From Shewanella mangrovisoli (GTDB taxonomy: Bacteria > Pseudomonadota > Gammaproteobacteria > Enterobacterales > Shewanellaceae): DNA of 64,000 nucleotides. Under the pieces are notes generated by a model, which was not told where the DNA came from, did no database searches, and saw only the letters and a list, made by a program, of their open reading frames with translations. The stretch's first letter is position 1, and every line of letters begins with the position of its first letter. Shown here in pieces: positions 45,236 to 55,163 of this stretch. Position numbers and translations under genes: made by a program. Location of the stretch: NCBI RefSeq assembly GCF_019457635.1, contig NZ_CP080412.1:2542001-2606000 (forward strand). The letters are read 5' to 3'.

Positions 45236-46993
45236 CTATAAATGACTGTGCAATAACACATCATCCTCGGGATCTTTTTTGATCACCGGCGCCTGCCCCT
45301 CGGCTAACGCTTGTTTGTAACTTTGGTTCATTTTCAGCGCCAGATATAAATCGGGTCGGATCAAGATACCGCCTTCACCGGACTGCATTCCCGCTTGTTC
45401 AAACCAACCGAGCATCTGTCGTTTACGTCCGGCTAACACTAAGCGTATGCCGCGTTTCTTCAATAATTGATGTAAATCCGCAAGCATGGCCATCACACTC
45501 AAATCTAAGTGAGTAAAACACGGGACGGCATCGATGATAATGCAATCAACGGGCTCTGGCTCGCGGATAAACTTCTCCAGTAAGCGGCGCTTAAAGTAAG
45601 TGGCGTTGAAGTAGGTTAACGGCGAGTTGAAACGGTAGATAAACACGCCGGGCACAGATTTGGCCTTACCCGAATCATCCACGCTACGAATGACCCCTTT
45701 TTGGTCAAGCCCGAGCACTTGATCGGTTGGGCGCATCACGGTCGCTAAAAATTGGAATAAGCCCAGCAATACCGCTAAGGTAATGCCTGGAATAACCCCA
45801 ATAAACAGCACCGAGAATAAGGTTGTACAGGCGAGTAAAAAGGCGGAGCGGTCCCGCACGCGCAGGTTCCACAACGCCTTTAAATCAATCAAGGAAATCG
45901 AAGCAATCACCAATACCACGCCGAGCGCAGAACTGGGGATATATTTCAGTGGCGCGGTAAAAAATAGCGCGACTAATGCAATTAAGACCGCTGCGATGAT
46001 GGACACCAATTGACTCTTGCCGCCGTTTGCATCGTTCACCGCGGTGCGTGAATCGGCGCCACTGACCGCAAAACCTTGGGATAACGCGGAGGCGATATTC
46101 GCAATCCCAAGGGCGCGAAACTCTTTATCCGCATCAATATCGTAGCCATTTTTCGCCGCAAAACTGCGCGCCGTCAGCATCATGCTCACAAAGCTCACCA
46201 TGGCTAAGTTGAGTGCGGGCACCACCAGTTCACGGGCTATACCGATATCAAACACAGGCGCTTGGAACGAGGGTAAACCCGCGCTCACCTCACCGACTAC
46301 ATTGATATCCAAGCTGGTTAAATTAAAGGCCCAGACTAAAAACGCCGCCATCGCCATCGCACACATAGAGGCTGGCCACTGAGGACGATATCGTTTCACT
46401 AAGGCATAGGTCACTAAGGTCACCACTCCCATCAGCAAGGTAGGCCAGTGGGTTCGAGTTAAATAGGAAGGCGCGCCGGATAAGCGCTCAATCAAATAAC
46501 GCTCATCGAAGGTAAAACCAAAAATCTTTGAGAATTGGCCAACGATAATGGTGATCGCCACACCATTGAGTAGCCCCATCAGAATAGGTTTGGAGAGAAA
46601 GTCTGCTAATACCCCAAGGCGAAAGCGGCTGGCGATTAAGCACCAAAAGCCCGTCATGGCCGTCATGGTCATCACCAGTTGCCAGTGCTTCATGCTGTCG
46701 CCAGCGGCAAGCGGCGTCACCACGGCGGCAATCACGGCGCAGGTGGCGGCATCGGGACCAACAATCAATTGTCTAGATGTGCCAAACAGTGCATATACCA
46801 ACATGGGCAGCACGCAGGAGTATAAACCCACGGCGGCATTGACCCCGGTCAATTGGGCGTAGGCGATAGCAACGGGTAAAGCAACCGCCGCCACGGATAA
46901 TCCCGCCCTCACATCATCCCTGAGCCATTGCTTCTCATACTGCAGCATCTGCGCCAAACCAGGCATTAACGATACTAAACTGGGAAACTTCAC
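45236..46993 (-). CDS. SulP-family anion transporter with STAS domain
   Basis: A 585-residue integral membrane transporter. About ten to twelve helices fill residues 30-420, with a STAS domain at about 440-560 (VFIYRFNSPLTYFNATYF, CIIIDAVPCFTHLDLSVMAML). The family moves sulfate, bicarbonate or C4-dicarboxylates (E. coli DauA); the substrate here cannot be told from sequence. The start MKFPSLVSLMPG suits a cytoplasmic N-terminus. Confidence 0.9.
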   Translation of the reverse strand: MKFPSLVSLMPGLAQMLQYEKQWLRDDVRAGLSVAAVALPVAIAYAQLTGVNAAVGLYSCVLPMLVYALFGTSRQLIVGPDAATCAVIAAVVTPLAAGDSMKHWQLVMTMTAMTGFWCLIASRFRLGVLADFLSKPILMGLLNGVAITIIVGQFSKIFGFTFDERYLIERLSGAPSYLTRTHWPTLLMGVVTLVTYALVKRYRPQWPASMCAMAMAAFLVWAFNLTSLDINVVGEVSAGLPSFQAPVFDIGIARELVVPALNLAMVSFVSMMLTARSFAAKNGYDIDADKEFRALGIANIASALSQGFAVSGADSRTAVNDANGGKSQLVSIIAAVLIALVALFFTAPLKYIPSSALGVVLVIASISLIDLKALWNLRVRDRSAFLLACTTLFSVLFIGVIPGITLAVLLGLFQFLATVMRPTDQVLGLDQKGVIRSVDDSGKAKSVPGVFIYRFNSPLTYFNATYFKRRLLEKFIREPEPVDCIIIDAVPCFTHLDLSVMAMLADLHQLLKKRGIRLVLAGRKRQMLGWFEQAGMQSGEGGILIRPDLYLALKMNQSYKQALAEGQAPVIKKDPEDDVLLHSHL

Positions 46994-47186
46994 GCAGTAA
47001 CCTCCATATACTCACTCCCAAGTTAATCACTAACTTGCGGTGGCTAAGTATAACTAAGCCTCAATGGGATCCCAAAAGGCCGTTACCTAAAAAAGCCACC
47101 AATAGTATGTTGGTTATGGCATAAAGCCAATCCTTACGCGAGTCAGTATCCCAGAATATTTAAGCTTTTAGCGCAATTAGCACTCT

Positions 47187-47813
47187 TTAACGCAGGATTA
47201 TAGGTAAGGACACCAACAATAAACTGCCCATAAACCAGTTAAAATGACGTCGACGTTTATCCGTATTCAGCTTTTTACTGATTGCAGCGCCCACAAATAC
47301 CCAAGTGAAGGACGCGGGAAATCCCACCAGATTAAACACCAGCACGCCCAATACCGCGCTGAGCCAAAAGCCATCGCCCCCTAAAGTAAACGCGCTGCAA
47401 AGGGTAATGGTCGACATCCAAGATTTGGGATTAATCCACTGAAACAGCGCCGCCTCCATCATACTCATAGGCTTACGCCCTTCATCCAAATGTGCCGCCT
47501 TAACGGGAGAGGTCACCAATCGATAGGCAAGGTGCAGTAAATACACTAATGCCGCGTACTTTAGCACTTGATGCAACACCGGAAACGCCTCGAACAGAGC
47601 ACCAAGACCGAGTAATACCGACAGATGCAAAGAAGTCGAGCCTAAGCGGATCCCCGCAATATGCGGAATGGTACGCATCACCCCGAAATGGGCGCCGGAG
47701 CTGGCGAGTAAAATATTATTCGGCCCAGGAGTCATAGTCATGGTTGCACAAAAGAGTGCAGCTGAGGCCATTAAAGTCCAGAGTTGTGGGTCATTGACAA
47801 GTTGAATATCCAT
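47187..47813 (-). CDS. LysE/RhtB-family amino acid exporter
   Basis: A 208-residue membrane protein with about six helices. I start at ATG 47813 (AAGGTG five bases before it); the longer frame reaches into the promoter region. The family signature TPGPNNILLASSG is present near residues 29-41. It is divergently transcribed from a MocR-type regulator 92 bp away, which likely controls it. Confidence 0.9.
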   Translation of the reverse strand: MDIQLVNDPQLWTLMASAALFCATMTMTPGPNNILLASSGAHFGVMRTIPHIAGIRLGSTSLHLSVLLGLGALFEAFPVLHQVLKYAALVYLLHLAYRLVTSPVKAAHLDEGRKPMSMMEAALFQWINPKSWMSTITLCSAFTLGGDGFWLSAVLGVLVFNLVGFPASFTWVFVGAAISKKLNTDKRRRHFNWFMGSLLLVSLPIILR

Positions 47814-47842
47814 AAACACCTTAAATTGTACGCATACAGTAT

Positions 47843-47871
47843 TTGACAATAAACGATACAATAAATAATAT
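47843..47871 (+). promoter_or_regulatory. Promoter and candidate MocR operator between exporter and regulator genes
   Basis: TTGACA (47843-47848), a 17-bp spacer and TAATAT (47866-47871) form a good sigma-70 promoter for the regulator. Overlapping it is a 12-bp-spaced direct repeat, ACAATAAA-CGAT-ACAATAAA (47847-47866); direct repeats are the usual operators of MocR proteins. The same stretch covers the exporter promoter region on the other strand. Confidence 0.65.
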
Positions 47872-47905
47872 AGGTAGATTAACGGAGATCAATGGATTTA
47901 TTGTC

Positions 47906-49264
47906 ATGGGTACAATTTGGACACCGGATCTAGAGGCATTTACTGGCCCTAAATATCAACGTCTCGTCAGTGCCATTGAGCAAGGCATTTTGCGTAAAGT
48001 CCTGCCCCATGGCACAAAACTCCCACCACAGCGACGTTTAGCCGATGCACTTGGGGTGACTATAGGCACTGTCACCCGGGCCTATGCCCTTGTAGAGCAG
48101 CGCGGCTATGTGGAAGCTCGTATCGGTGATGGGACTTATGTTAACGCCTCTCCCGTGCCAGAGCTCGGTAACTTGCAGCTCAATATGGCGACGTGTCAAC
48201 AACCACTGACGGATCAAATTAGTACCCTGAGTGATTGCCTAAGCCAACTGGCTAAGGATCCGGCTAAACTGAGTCAACTCCTTGGCTATCGCGCCAGCCC
48301 GTTAGATCAACATCAACAGATATTTCACCACTGGCTTTTACAACGCGGGATTGAACAGCAACCCGAGCAATTGGTCTTTACCCATGGTGGCCAACAGGCC
48401 ATTTTTGCCTGCCTTAATGCCTTCCTCACCAAGGGCGAGGTGCTACTGCACGAGCAGTACAGCTATCCTGGAGTGCGTATTTGCGCAAAACAATTAGGGA
48501 TCAATAGTATTGGCGTGCCGTTAACCTCTGACGGGGTCGATCTCGCTAGATTCGAAGCCTTAGTGCAAATCCATCAACCTAAGCTGGTGTATTTAACCCT
48601 TAACAATCAAAACCCAACCTGCATCCAATACAGTGAGCAACAGAGAGAAAAACTGTTGGCACTCGCGGAGCAGTACCAGTTTTATATCATTGAAGATGAT
48701 GTGAATTATTGCCTCCCAGAAGAATGGCACTCTCCGCTGTGGCAGTTAGCACAGACGCTGAATAATCCGAGAGTCATTTACATTTCAAGCCTGTCTAAGC
48801 TGTTTTCAGGGGGCTTAAGGCAAGGTTTTATCCTAGTACCCGAGCCGCTCATCGCCCCATTGCGCCTCGCCATCCACAGCCAGTGTTGGATGGTTTCGCC
48901 ACTCAATGTGGAGCTAGCCTGTCAGCTAATCAAGCGCGGGCAAATCACCGCCAATCGCGATGCCATTATTCGCGAGCGTCAGCAGCAGTGCATGGCATTG
49001 GGCGACAGGCTAGGGTTAACTCAACGCTGGCGTGGTTTAAATGGCTGGGTTCAGTTACCCGAAGACATTAAAGCCCATCATCTAGTGACCGCCTTAGCCG
49101 CGAAAGGTGTGCTGATCCGTAATGGGGATGACTTTAACTGCCATGATAACTTTATCCGTTTAAGTTTAGGTGGCGCCGAAAACGATACCCAATTCCAGCT
49201 TGCACTCGAATGTATCGAGTCCACCTTCAATGCCCTCAAGCAAAACGCCTATTCGGTGGTTTAA
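47906..49264 (+). CDS. MocR-type (GntR/aminotransferase) transcriptional regulator
   Basis: A 452-residue PLP-dependent regulator. The start at ATG 47906 (MGTIWTPDLEAFTG) is the typical MocR beginning; further upstream ATG 47843 lies in the promoter. The wHTH (KLPPQRRLADALGVTIGTVTRAY, about residues 39-61) is followed by an aminotransferase-I fold from about 105 on, with the PLP lysine in SSLSKLFSGGLRQGF. Family members sense amino acids or PLP; the divergent LysE exporter suggests it controls export of an amino acid. The target is inferred. Confidence 0.9.
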   Translation: MGTIWTPDLEAFTGPKYQRLVSAIEQGILRKVLPHGTKLPPQRRLADALGVTIGTVTRAYALVEQRGYVEARIGDGTYVNASPVPELGNLQLNMATCQQPLTDQISTLSDCLSQLAKDPAKLSQLLGYRASPLDQHQQIFHHWLLQRGIEQQPEQLVFTHGGQQAIFACLNAFLTKGEVLLHEQYSYPGVRICAKQLGINSIGVPLTSDGVDLARFEALVQIHQPKLVYLTLNNQNPTCIQYSEQQREKLLALAEQYQFYIIEDDVNYCLPEEWHSPLWQLAQTLNNPRVIYISSLSKLFSGGLRQGFILVPEPLIAPLRLAIHSQCWMVSPLNVELACQLIKRGQITANRDAIIRERQQQCMALGDRLGLTQRWRGLNGWVQLPEDIKAHHLVTALAAKGVLIRNGDDFNCHDNFIRLSLGGAENDTQFQLALECIESTFNALKQNAYSVV

Positions 49265-49298
49265 CCTTGCATTTTTATCGCTAGAAATAAGCAAAAAG

Positions 49299-49326
49299 AA
49301 ACGCCAGAGTGATGCTCTGGCGTTTT
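49299..49326. terminator. Bidirectional terminator between the MocR gene and the lipoprotein gene
   Basis: AAACGCCAGAG / CTCTGGCGTTT with a 5-base loop; T-rich flanks on both strands. It separates the converging genes. Confidence 0.88.
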
Positions 49327-49396
49327 AAGCTTGCTTAATCACAAGCATTTTAGGTGTCGAGATGTAACGTTATGGCACCTTGAACTCAAGCTATGG

Positions 49397-51271
49397 CTAT
49401 TGCACCTTAATCTGATACACGCTGGTTGTGCCACTGACTTCATTGCCGATAATCAGCAGAGGCTGACCATTTGGACTCTTCTCGGCACTCACAAACTTCA
49501 TGCCTTCTGGCCCTAAATCTCCCGCCAAACTGGCATCACCTTTCACTTCGCCTGTATCTGTATCTATGCTGAAATCCGCCTCAAAATCACGGTTTACCAC
49601 ATAATCCACAAAATGCACGTCAAAGGGATTGGTCACGTCGTAAATCATAAAACCAGAGGTACGTTCAAGCCCGATAAAGGCATAGAGTTTTTGGCCAATT
49701 TTGCCTAGGGCTAAGGCTTCAGGCTCGGGTCCTTTATCGTCGCTGCGACTATCACCTTTGTTTTCTTCATTGTTATTGTTGAAGTTATTGCCTAACAAGG
49801 CTGCGGTGATCCGCTCAAAATCGCTACCACTGTCAAACACCTGTTGACCATCGGCCGTCCAGATTGAGAAGGAGCGCGCGCCGAAGCTCACGATTTTGTC
49901 ATAATCGCCGTCGTTATCGTCATCCCCCATACTCTTAGTCACTTTCAAACGGGCTAATTGGGTCTTATCTTTCGCGGCGGCAAATTGTGGATGATTAGGA
50001 TCTAAGGTTAAGTCACCTGCGCGGGCTTCCTCCGAAAACCCAGCATAGTCGCGGGAATCCCCTTCGTTTGCGGTAACAATAAAATCAGCATTATTCCAAC
50101 GGTAACTCGCTACGGTATCGGGTTGATACATGCCATACACGCCCGCATAGGCCTGAAGGTTGATCATATCGTCCTTGTCACTTGCATCAATTTTATTCAC
50201 ATCAAGACCGTAATCCTTCAGTCCCAAAGGTAAAATCTTCGCAACTTTGGCATTGACGATATCAATCACGGCGATGGCATTATTCTCCTGCAGGCTCACA
50301 AAGGCACGGCTGTTATCGGGACTGACACTGATATACTCAGGCTCTAAGTCCTGCGCGACAGTGGCCATAGGGCCATTGATTTTAATGTCCTTGGTGATTT
50401 CATTATAGCGTGCATTGCCCTGATTAAACTCGGTGAATGTCACTAGCGTTGCCATCGCAGCGGGTTTGCCATCCGCAATGGCAATAATGGCTACACTACC
50501 CTCAGGATCGAGACTATAGTCTTGATTTGGTTCGCCTTCGTTGGCAACGAGTACCGTTTTGCCATCATGGCTAAAGACCACGTTATCCGGTAAAGCACCA
50601 ACTTCAACCGCGCTGAGATACTGCGGCGTATCATTGCCATTAAGTTGATAGAAAGCCACATAACCATTGGCTTGAGTCTTATTACCCGCCGCATCGCCGC
50701 GCTCAATGGCCGCCGCTAACAAGTTACCAGAAATACTGACGCTGTTAACGCTGCCCATAAAACTTAAGCCCACATCTTTAGCAACATCCAGCTCGCCGAG
50801 CTTATCAAGATTATTCAAGGCTAATGGCGCAGTTGCCGTGGTCGCATTACCAAGTAAGTGCGCATCGATAGTGTCGACTTTACCGCTTCTCGCATTAACC
50901 ACAAAAATACGCTGAGAAGCACTGTGATATTCGACAATCTCAGCGGCACTCAGGCCATAAACGCCCGTTTGATGGCGGCCAATCAGCTCAGCTGTGACTC
51001 CCGCAGCTTGGGGTTGGCAAATAAATTGTGTTTGCGCCGCATCGATTTCAGTTTCTTCCAACTGGCCATTACGATTCGCATCAAGCCCGGTATCGATGCG
51101 TTGACCACCAGCGGGACAGTTCGCATCACCTACGGCGAGTGCGGTCACTTTAACTAATGAATTTAAGCCGTTATCCCCCTGCTCACCATTGGTACCATCA
51201 TCACCATTACAGGCACCAAGGAGTAAACTTGCCAGTATCGCACTGGCCAGCGGCAGTCGTTTTGTGTTCAT
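49397..51271 (-). CDS. Choice-of-anchor I family secreted lipoprotein, likely in the Pho regulon
   Basis: A 624-residue protein. The lipobox LLLGAC places the lipidated Cys at 21; the next residue is Asn, not Asp, which favours the outer membrane. A short region with Cys pairs (GDANCPAGG, IDTGLDANRNGQLEETE) resembles the DUF7151 module. From about residue 95 on is a beta-propeller of the choice-of-anchor I type (VYGLSAAEIVEYHSAS; VSISGNLLAAA; ALPDNVVFSHDGKTVLVANEGEP) ending with LGPEGMKFV and LLIIGNEVSGTTSVYQI. Related proteins include phytase-like and alkaline-phosphatase-like propellers. A Pho box lies upstream. Enzymatic activity is unproven. Confidence 0.85.
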   Translation of the reverse strand: MNTKRLPLASAILASLLLGACNGDDGTNGEQGDNGLNSLVKVTALAVGDANCPAGGQRIDTGLDANRNGQLEETEIDAAQTQFICQPQAAGVTAELIGRHQTGVYGLSAAEIVEYHSASQRIFVVNARSGKVDTIDAHLLGNATTATAPLALNNLDKLGELDVAKDVGLSFMGSVNSVSISGNLLAAAIERGDAAGNKTQANGYVAFYQLNGNDTPQYLSAVEVGALPDNVVFSHDGKTVLVANEGEPNQDYSLDPEGSVAIIAIADGKPAAMATLVTFTEFNQGNARYNEITKDIKINGPMATVAQDLEPEYISVSPDNSRAFVSLQENNAIAVIDIVNAKVAKILPLGLKDYGLDVNKIDASDKDDMINLQAYAGVYGMYQPDTVASYRWNNADFIVTANEGDSRDYAGFSEEARAGDLTLDPNHPQFAAAKDKTQLARLKVTKSMGDDDNDGDYDKIVSFGARSFSIWTADGQQVFDSGSDFERITAALLGNNFNNNNEENKGDSRSDDKGPEPEALALGKIGQKLYAFIGLERTSGFMIYDVTNPFDVHFVDYVVNRDFEADFSIDTDTGEVKGDASLAGDLGPEGMKFVSAEKSPNGQPLLIIGNEVSGTTSVYQIKVQ

Positions 51272-51352
51272 TGCATCATTCCTGAATGTGTTGTTATTAG
51301 TCGTAGGGTTAAGCTAAAGCCCATTAAACTAATCCGCATTCAAGACGGTTAG

Positions 51353-51380
51353 ATGACATACAGATGACACTGGAGTGACA
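51353..51380 (-). promoter_or_regulatory. Pho box (PhoB binding site)
   Basis: Three copies of the PhoB half site at exact 11-bp steps: ATGACA at 51353, ATGACA at 51364 and GTGACA at 51375. On the gene strand they read TGTCAC-N5-TGTCAT-N5-TGTCAT, matching the 11-bp-period Pho box. They lie 82-110 bp before the lipoprotein start. The remaining 370 bp of this gap (51381-51752) show nothing I can name. Confidence 0.72.
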
Positions 51381-51752
51381 ATCTCAGTCGAATGAATGAC
51401 GCTCAGGCGTACATTGGTAAATTAATGCAATACAAGGACAGTAAAGCGATTTTGGTTACAATTTAAGTGTAAAGATATCGTCATCGAGATTGGCTTATTT
51501 GCCCGAGCGTTTTACTATGTTATGGCTTAATATCCTTATACTCGATGACAAGACCTATCATTCAGTTCAACTGTTGGCTGTGTCTTCGCTGGTCACTCAT
51601 TTCTCCCCTATACTCCTCCAATGCTCATGGCGAGATACGCTATGTCAATTGAGGCGAAATGAGCCGCTAACAGACAAAATTGTTACCCTACAATTTTGGT
51701 TTTTCGAGTGCATAACACTTTATATCGCCTTCTTTCGCCACCCGAGGTAACT

Positions 51753-52976
51753 GTGGACCCACAACCGTCAAGCTATCCGACTAAACCGAGCAACATTCCC
51801 CATTTGGCCCTGCTGATCCCTATGCTCGCCGCTATTGTTGCGATCACGCCGCTCGCGATCGACATGTATTTGCCCGCCATGGCAACCCTCGCCCATAGTT
51901 TCCATACCGATATCACTCTAGTGCAACAATCCTTGAGTGTTTACTTGGGCGGCTACGCCTTGGGTATGCTGTGCTTTGGCCCACTTGCAGACCGTATTGG
52001 TCGTCGCCCCATGGTAATAATGGGTCTCTCGGGCTTTATGGTAGTCAGCCTGTTATTGGGCTTAGCCGAGCAGATTGAAGTGTTTTTAGGACTGCGCTTT
52101 TTACAAGCCTTTATCGGCGCGGCTGCCACTGTGGTCGTCCCTGGGTATATCAAAGAAGTCTATGGTGAAAACACGGCTAAGGGTATGTCTTATGTCAGTT
52201 TAATCATGATGTTAGCACCATTATTAGCACCCAGCATCGGTAGCCTTATCCTCGAGCTTGGCGAATGGCATTTGATCTTCTTTATCCAATCGGCCTATGC
52301 CATGTTGTTGCTGTTGTTGGTCATTACGTTGCTCAGAATGCCGAGCGATAAAGATCAGAGTAGCCGCAGTCAAAAATCCTTTTTAGGCGCGTATGCTACT
52401 GTGTTTTCACGTCCCGGCGTCAAAATGAACATTGCCAGTGGCGTGCTTACCTCTTTTGCGTTTTTTTGTTATTTAACCGCGTCGCCCTTTGTCTATATGG
52501 AGGTTTTTTCCTTAGATAAATCCTTATTTGCCCTGCTCTTTAGTACCAATGTGGGCGCGCTGATGCTGGCAAATATTATCAACACCCGAATTGTGGGCCG
52601 TTATGGCTCGTTGAGGATGCTGCACGTGTCGACCTTCTTCGGTGCGCTGGCGGCGGTAGGTTTACTGGGAGTGAACTTACTGGGGCTCAGTTATCATTTC
52701 ACCGTATTGATGTTGATCCCGCTTATGGGGAGCCTTGGCATCATGTCGGTCAACGCCGATGCCATTGTGCTGATGAAATTCAAGCAGGAAACAGGCACAG
52801 CAACGGCGGTGATTGGCACCTTAAGATTCGGCTTTGGCGCCCTTGCAGGGCCATTACTCGCGCTGTTTTACAATGGCACCGCAGTGCCCTTCTCGGCATT
52901 AATGCTGACGGCAGTGTTGTTGGTGGGATTCTGTCAATTTAACCGACCGACTCATCAAGCCAAGCCGAAGGAGTAA
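51753..52976 (+). CDS. Bcr/CflA-family multidrug MFS transporter
   Basis: A 407-residue inner-membrane drug/proton antiporter with 12 predicted helices. I choose GTG 51753 because GAGGT lies 6 bases upstream and the product then starts DPQPSSYPT before TM1; the ATG 51696 frame start lacks a ribosome site. Landmarks are PLAIDMYLPAMATLA in TM1 and the loop 2-3 motif GPLADRIGRRPMVIMG. The specific substrate is unknown (relatives export bicyclomycin, chloramphenicol). A strong terminator follows. Confidence 0.92.
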   Translation: MDPQPSSYPTKPSNIPHLALLIPMLAAIVAITPLAIDMYLPAMATLAHSFHTDITLVQQSLSVYLGGYALGMLCFGPLADRIGRRPMVIMGLSGFMVVSLLLGLAEQIEVFLGLRFLQAFIGAAATVVVPGYIKEVYGENTAKGMSYVSLIMMLAPLLAPSIGSLILELGEWHLIFFIQSAYAMLLLLLVITLLRMPSDKDQSSRSQKSFLGAYATVFSRPGVKMNIASGVLTSFAFFCYLTASPFVYMEVFSLDKSLFALLFSTNVGALMLANIINTRIVGRYGSLRMLHVSTFFGALAAVGLLGVNLLGLSYHFTVLMLIPLMGSLGIMSVNADAIVLMKFKQETGTATAVIGTLRFGFGALAGPLLALFYNGTAVPFSALMLTAVLLVGFCQFNRPTHQAKPKE

Positions 52977-53063
52977 TCTGCATCTTTATGCCACGTAAAT
53001 GATGTAATTATGGTATTCATCGCTTTTGTGGTTGATTTGTAACAAATTAAGTGTTTTCTAAAT

Positions 53064-53106
53064 AAACGGCACTCAGGTTATATATAGAACCTTGAGTGCC
53101 GTTTTT
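53064..53106 (+). terminator. Rho-independent terminator of the Bcr/CflA gene
   Basis: AAACGGCACTCAGGTT pairs with AACCTTGAGTGCCGTTT (one-base bulge) around an 8-base loop and is followed by T residues, 88 bp after the stop. Confidence 0.85.
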
Positions 53107-53314
53107 CATTGAAAATTAGCTAACCCATTCTAATGAAAGAGGTTAAATAGAATCTTCACACACGAAAACTCCCGTTTCATAAGCGTTTATCGCGTCTAAA
53201 CATGAAATTGTTTCAAGTTGGTTATTTTTTATATAAAAGCCTTGAAATGTGTTCTTTTTTGAATATGATGAAATTCTGTTCATTGCAACAGCTGCTGCAT
53301 CCAAAGGGATGAGC

Positions 53315-53337
53315 GCTTGAAATCGATGGTTTCAAGC
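53315..53337 (+). promoter_or_regulatory. Leader hairpin upstream of ilvI
   Basis: GCTTGAAA-TCGATGG-TTTCAAGC forms an 8-bp stem, extendable by GAG/CTC, about 110 bp before ilvI. No T-run follows, so it is not an obvious attenuator. The gap 52977-53444 holds this, the terminator and AT-rich sequence that could bind Lrp. Confidence 0.35.
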
Positions 53338-53444
53338 TCAGCAATCGGAGTCTGAATTACCCTTCAGGCTTATTTTTAGAGCGATTACCGTCGCTGTAAC
53401 AAGATACTGTTTACCGTAACGGTACTATGCAATAGGAGTTTCAC

Positions 53445-55163
53445 ATGGAGAAGTTATCCGGCGCCAGCATGATTGTGCGATCCCTTATCGATGAAGGTGT
53501 AAAGCACATATTTGGTTATCCTGGCGGCTCAGTGTTAGATATCTACGACGCCCTGCACCTTATCCCCGGTATTGAACATATTCTGGTTCGTCACGAACAA
53601 GCCGCCGTGCATATGGCCGATGGTTATGCCCGCGCCACGGGTAAAGTAGGCGTGGTACTCGTGACCTCAGGCCCAGGTGCCACCAATGCCATTACTGGCA
53701 TCGCCACCGCCTATATGGATTCAATTCCATTAGTGGTGTTATCTGGCCAAGTACCCAGCAATTTAATCGGTAACGATGCGTTCCAAGAATGCGACATGAT
53801 TGGGATTTCACGCCCAGTCGTCAAACACAGCTTTTTAGTACAAGATCCGACTCAAATCCCTGAGATCATTAAAAAAGCCTTTTATATAGCCTCCACGGGT
53901 CGCCCCGGCCCCGTCGTTGTAGACTTGCCAAAGGATTGCCTCAATCCTGCATTACTGCACGACTATATTTACCCCGAGAGCATTAAAATGCGCTCCTATA
54001 ATCCAACGACATCGGGCCACAAGGGGCAAATCCGACGTGGATTACAGGCATTACTGGCGGCGAAAAAACCCGTTCTCTATGTGGGCGGCGGCGCCATTAT
54101 CTCCAGCAGTGAAAAGCAGATCTTAGCCCTAGCGGAAAAGTTGAATATCCCCGTTGTCAGCACCTTAATGGGCCTTGGCGCCTTCCCCGGCACCCATAAA
54201 AACAGTTTAGGCATGCTGGGGATGCACGGTCGCTATGAAGCCAATATGACCATGCATAACTGCGATCTTATCTTCGGGATTGGCGTGCGTTTCGATGACA
54301 GAACCACCAACAACATCGAGAAATACTGCCCAAATGCCACTATTTTGCATATCGATATTGACCCTTCATCGATTTCAAAAACCGTACGAGTGGATATCCC
54401 CATCGTTGGCTCGGCCGATATCGTACTGGACAGCATGTTAGCCCTGCTGGAGGAGTCGAAGGAGAGCAACGATAGCGAGGCAATTAATCAATGGTGGCAA
54501 GAAATCACAGTGTGGCGTAACCGTAACTGCTTGGCATACGATAAAGAAAGCAATCGTATCAAACCACAGCAAGTGATTGAAACCCTTTACAAACTCACTA
54601 ATGGTGAGGCCTATGTTGCCTCGGATGTGGGCCAGCATCAAATGTTTGCCGCGCTCTATTATCCCTTCGATAAACCTCGCCATTGGATTAACTCCGGCGG
54701 CCTTGGCACCATGGGCTTTGGTTTACCCGCAGCCATGGGAGTCAAAATGGCAATGCCTGACGAAACCGTTGTGTGCGTCACGGGCGATGGCTCGATTCAG
54801 ATGAATATTCAAGAGCTTTCAACCGCTCTGCAATACGATACGCCGGTTAAAATTATCAACTTAAACAACCGTTTCCTCGGCATGGTGAAACAGTGGCAGG
54901 ATATGATCTACTCGGGTCGCCATTCCCATTCCTATATGGATTCGGTACCCAACTTTGCCAAAATTGCCGAAGCCTATGGCCATGTTGGCATGACGATTAG
55001 CGATCCCGCTGAACTTGAGTCTAAGATGGCCGAAGCCCTTGCCATGAAAGACAGATTGGTATTTATCGACATAATGGTGGATGAGACTGAGCACGTGTAT
55101 CCCATGCTTATCCGCGGCGGCGCGATGAATGAAATGTGGTTAAGCAAAACGGAGAAATGCTAA
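53445..55163 (+). CDS. ilvI: Acetolactate synthase large subunit
   Basis: A 572-residue TPP enzyme that condenses pyruvate (with pyruvate or 2-ketobutyrate) in valine/isoleucine/leucine synthesis. TPP-pocket Glu is in [16 protein letters not shown] (about 48), and the TPP/Mg motif is [16 protein letters not shown] ... NLNNRFLGM. Length equals the E. coli isozyme III large subunit. AGGAG lies upstream. Its TAA overlaps the ATG of ilvH as TAATG. Isozyme III is the closest by gene order, but alternatives such as IlvB-type naming cannot be excluded. Confidence 0.93.
   Translation: MEKLSGASMIVRSLIDEGVKHIFGYPGGSVLDIYDALHLIPGIEHILVRHEQAAVHMADGYARATGKVGVVLVTSGPGATNAITGIATAYMDSIPLVVLSGQVPSNLIGNDAFQECDMIGISRPVVKHSFLVQDPTQIPEIIKKAFYIASTGRPGPVVVDLPKDCLNPALLHDYIYPESIKMRSYNPTTSGHKGQIRRGLQALLAAKKPVLYVGGGAIISSSEKQILALAEKLNIPVVSTLMGLGAFPGTHKNSLGMLGMHGRYEANMTMHNCDLIFGIGVRFDDRTTNNIEKYCPNATILHIDIDPSSISKTVRVDIPIVGSADIVLDSMLALLEESKESNDSEAINQWWQEITVWRNRNCLAYDKESNRIKPQQVIETLYKLTNGEAYVASDVGQHQMFAALYYPFDKPRHWINSGGLGTMGFGLPAAMGVKMAMPDETVVCVTGDGSIQMNIQELSTALQYDTPVKIINLNNRFLGMVKQWQDMIYSGRHSHSYMDSVPNFAKIAEAYGHVGMTISDPAELESKMAEALAMKDRLVFIDIMVDETEHVYPMLIRGGAMNEMWLSKTEKC

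Noticed and set aside
51490..51750. 86-residue plus-strand open frame upstream of the Bcr/CflA gene
   Set aside because: No ribosome site at its start, odd composition, and its end overlaps the ribosome site of the next gene; more likely leader sequence.
53202..53312. 36-codon open frame upstream of ilvI as a possible leader peptide
   Set aside because: No ribosome site, not enriched in Val/Ile, and no terminator/antiterminator pair follows; the hairpin behind it has no T-run.
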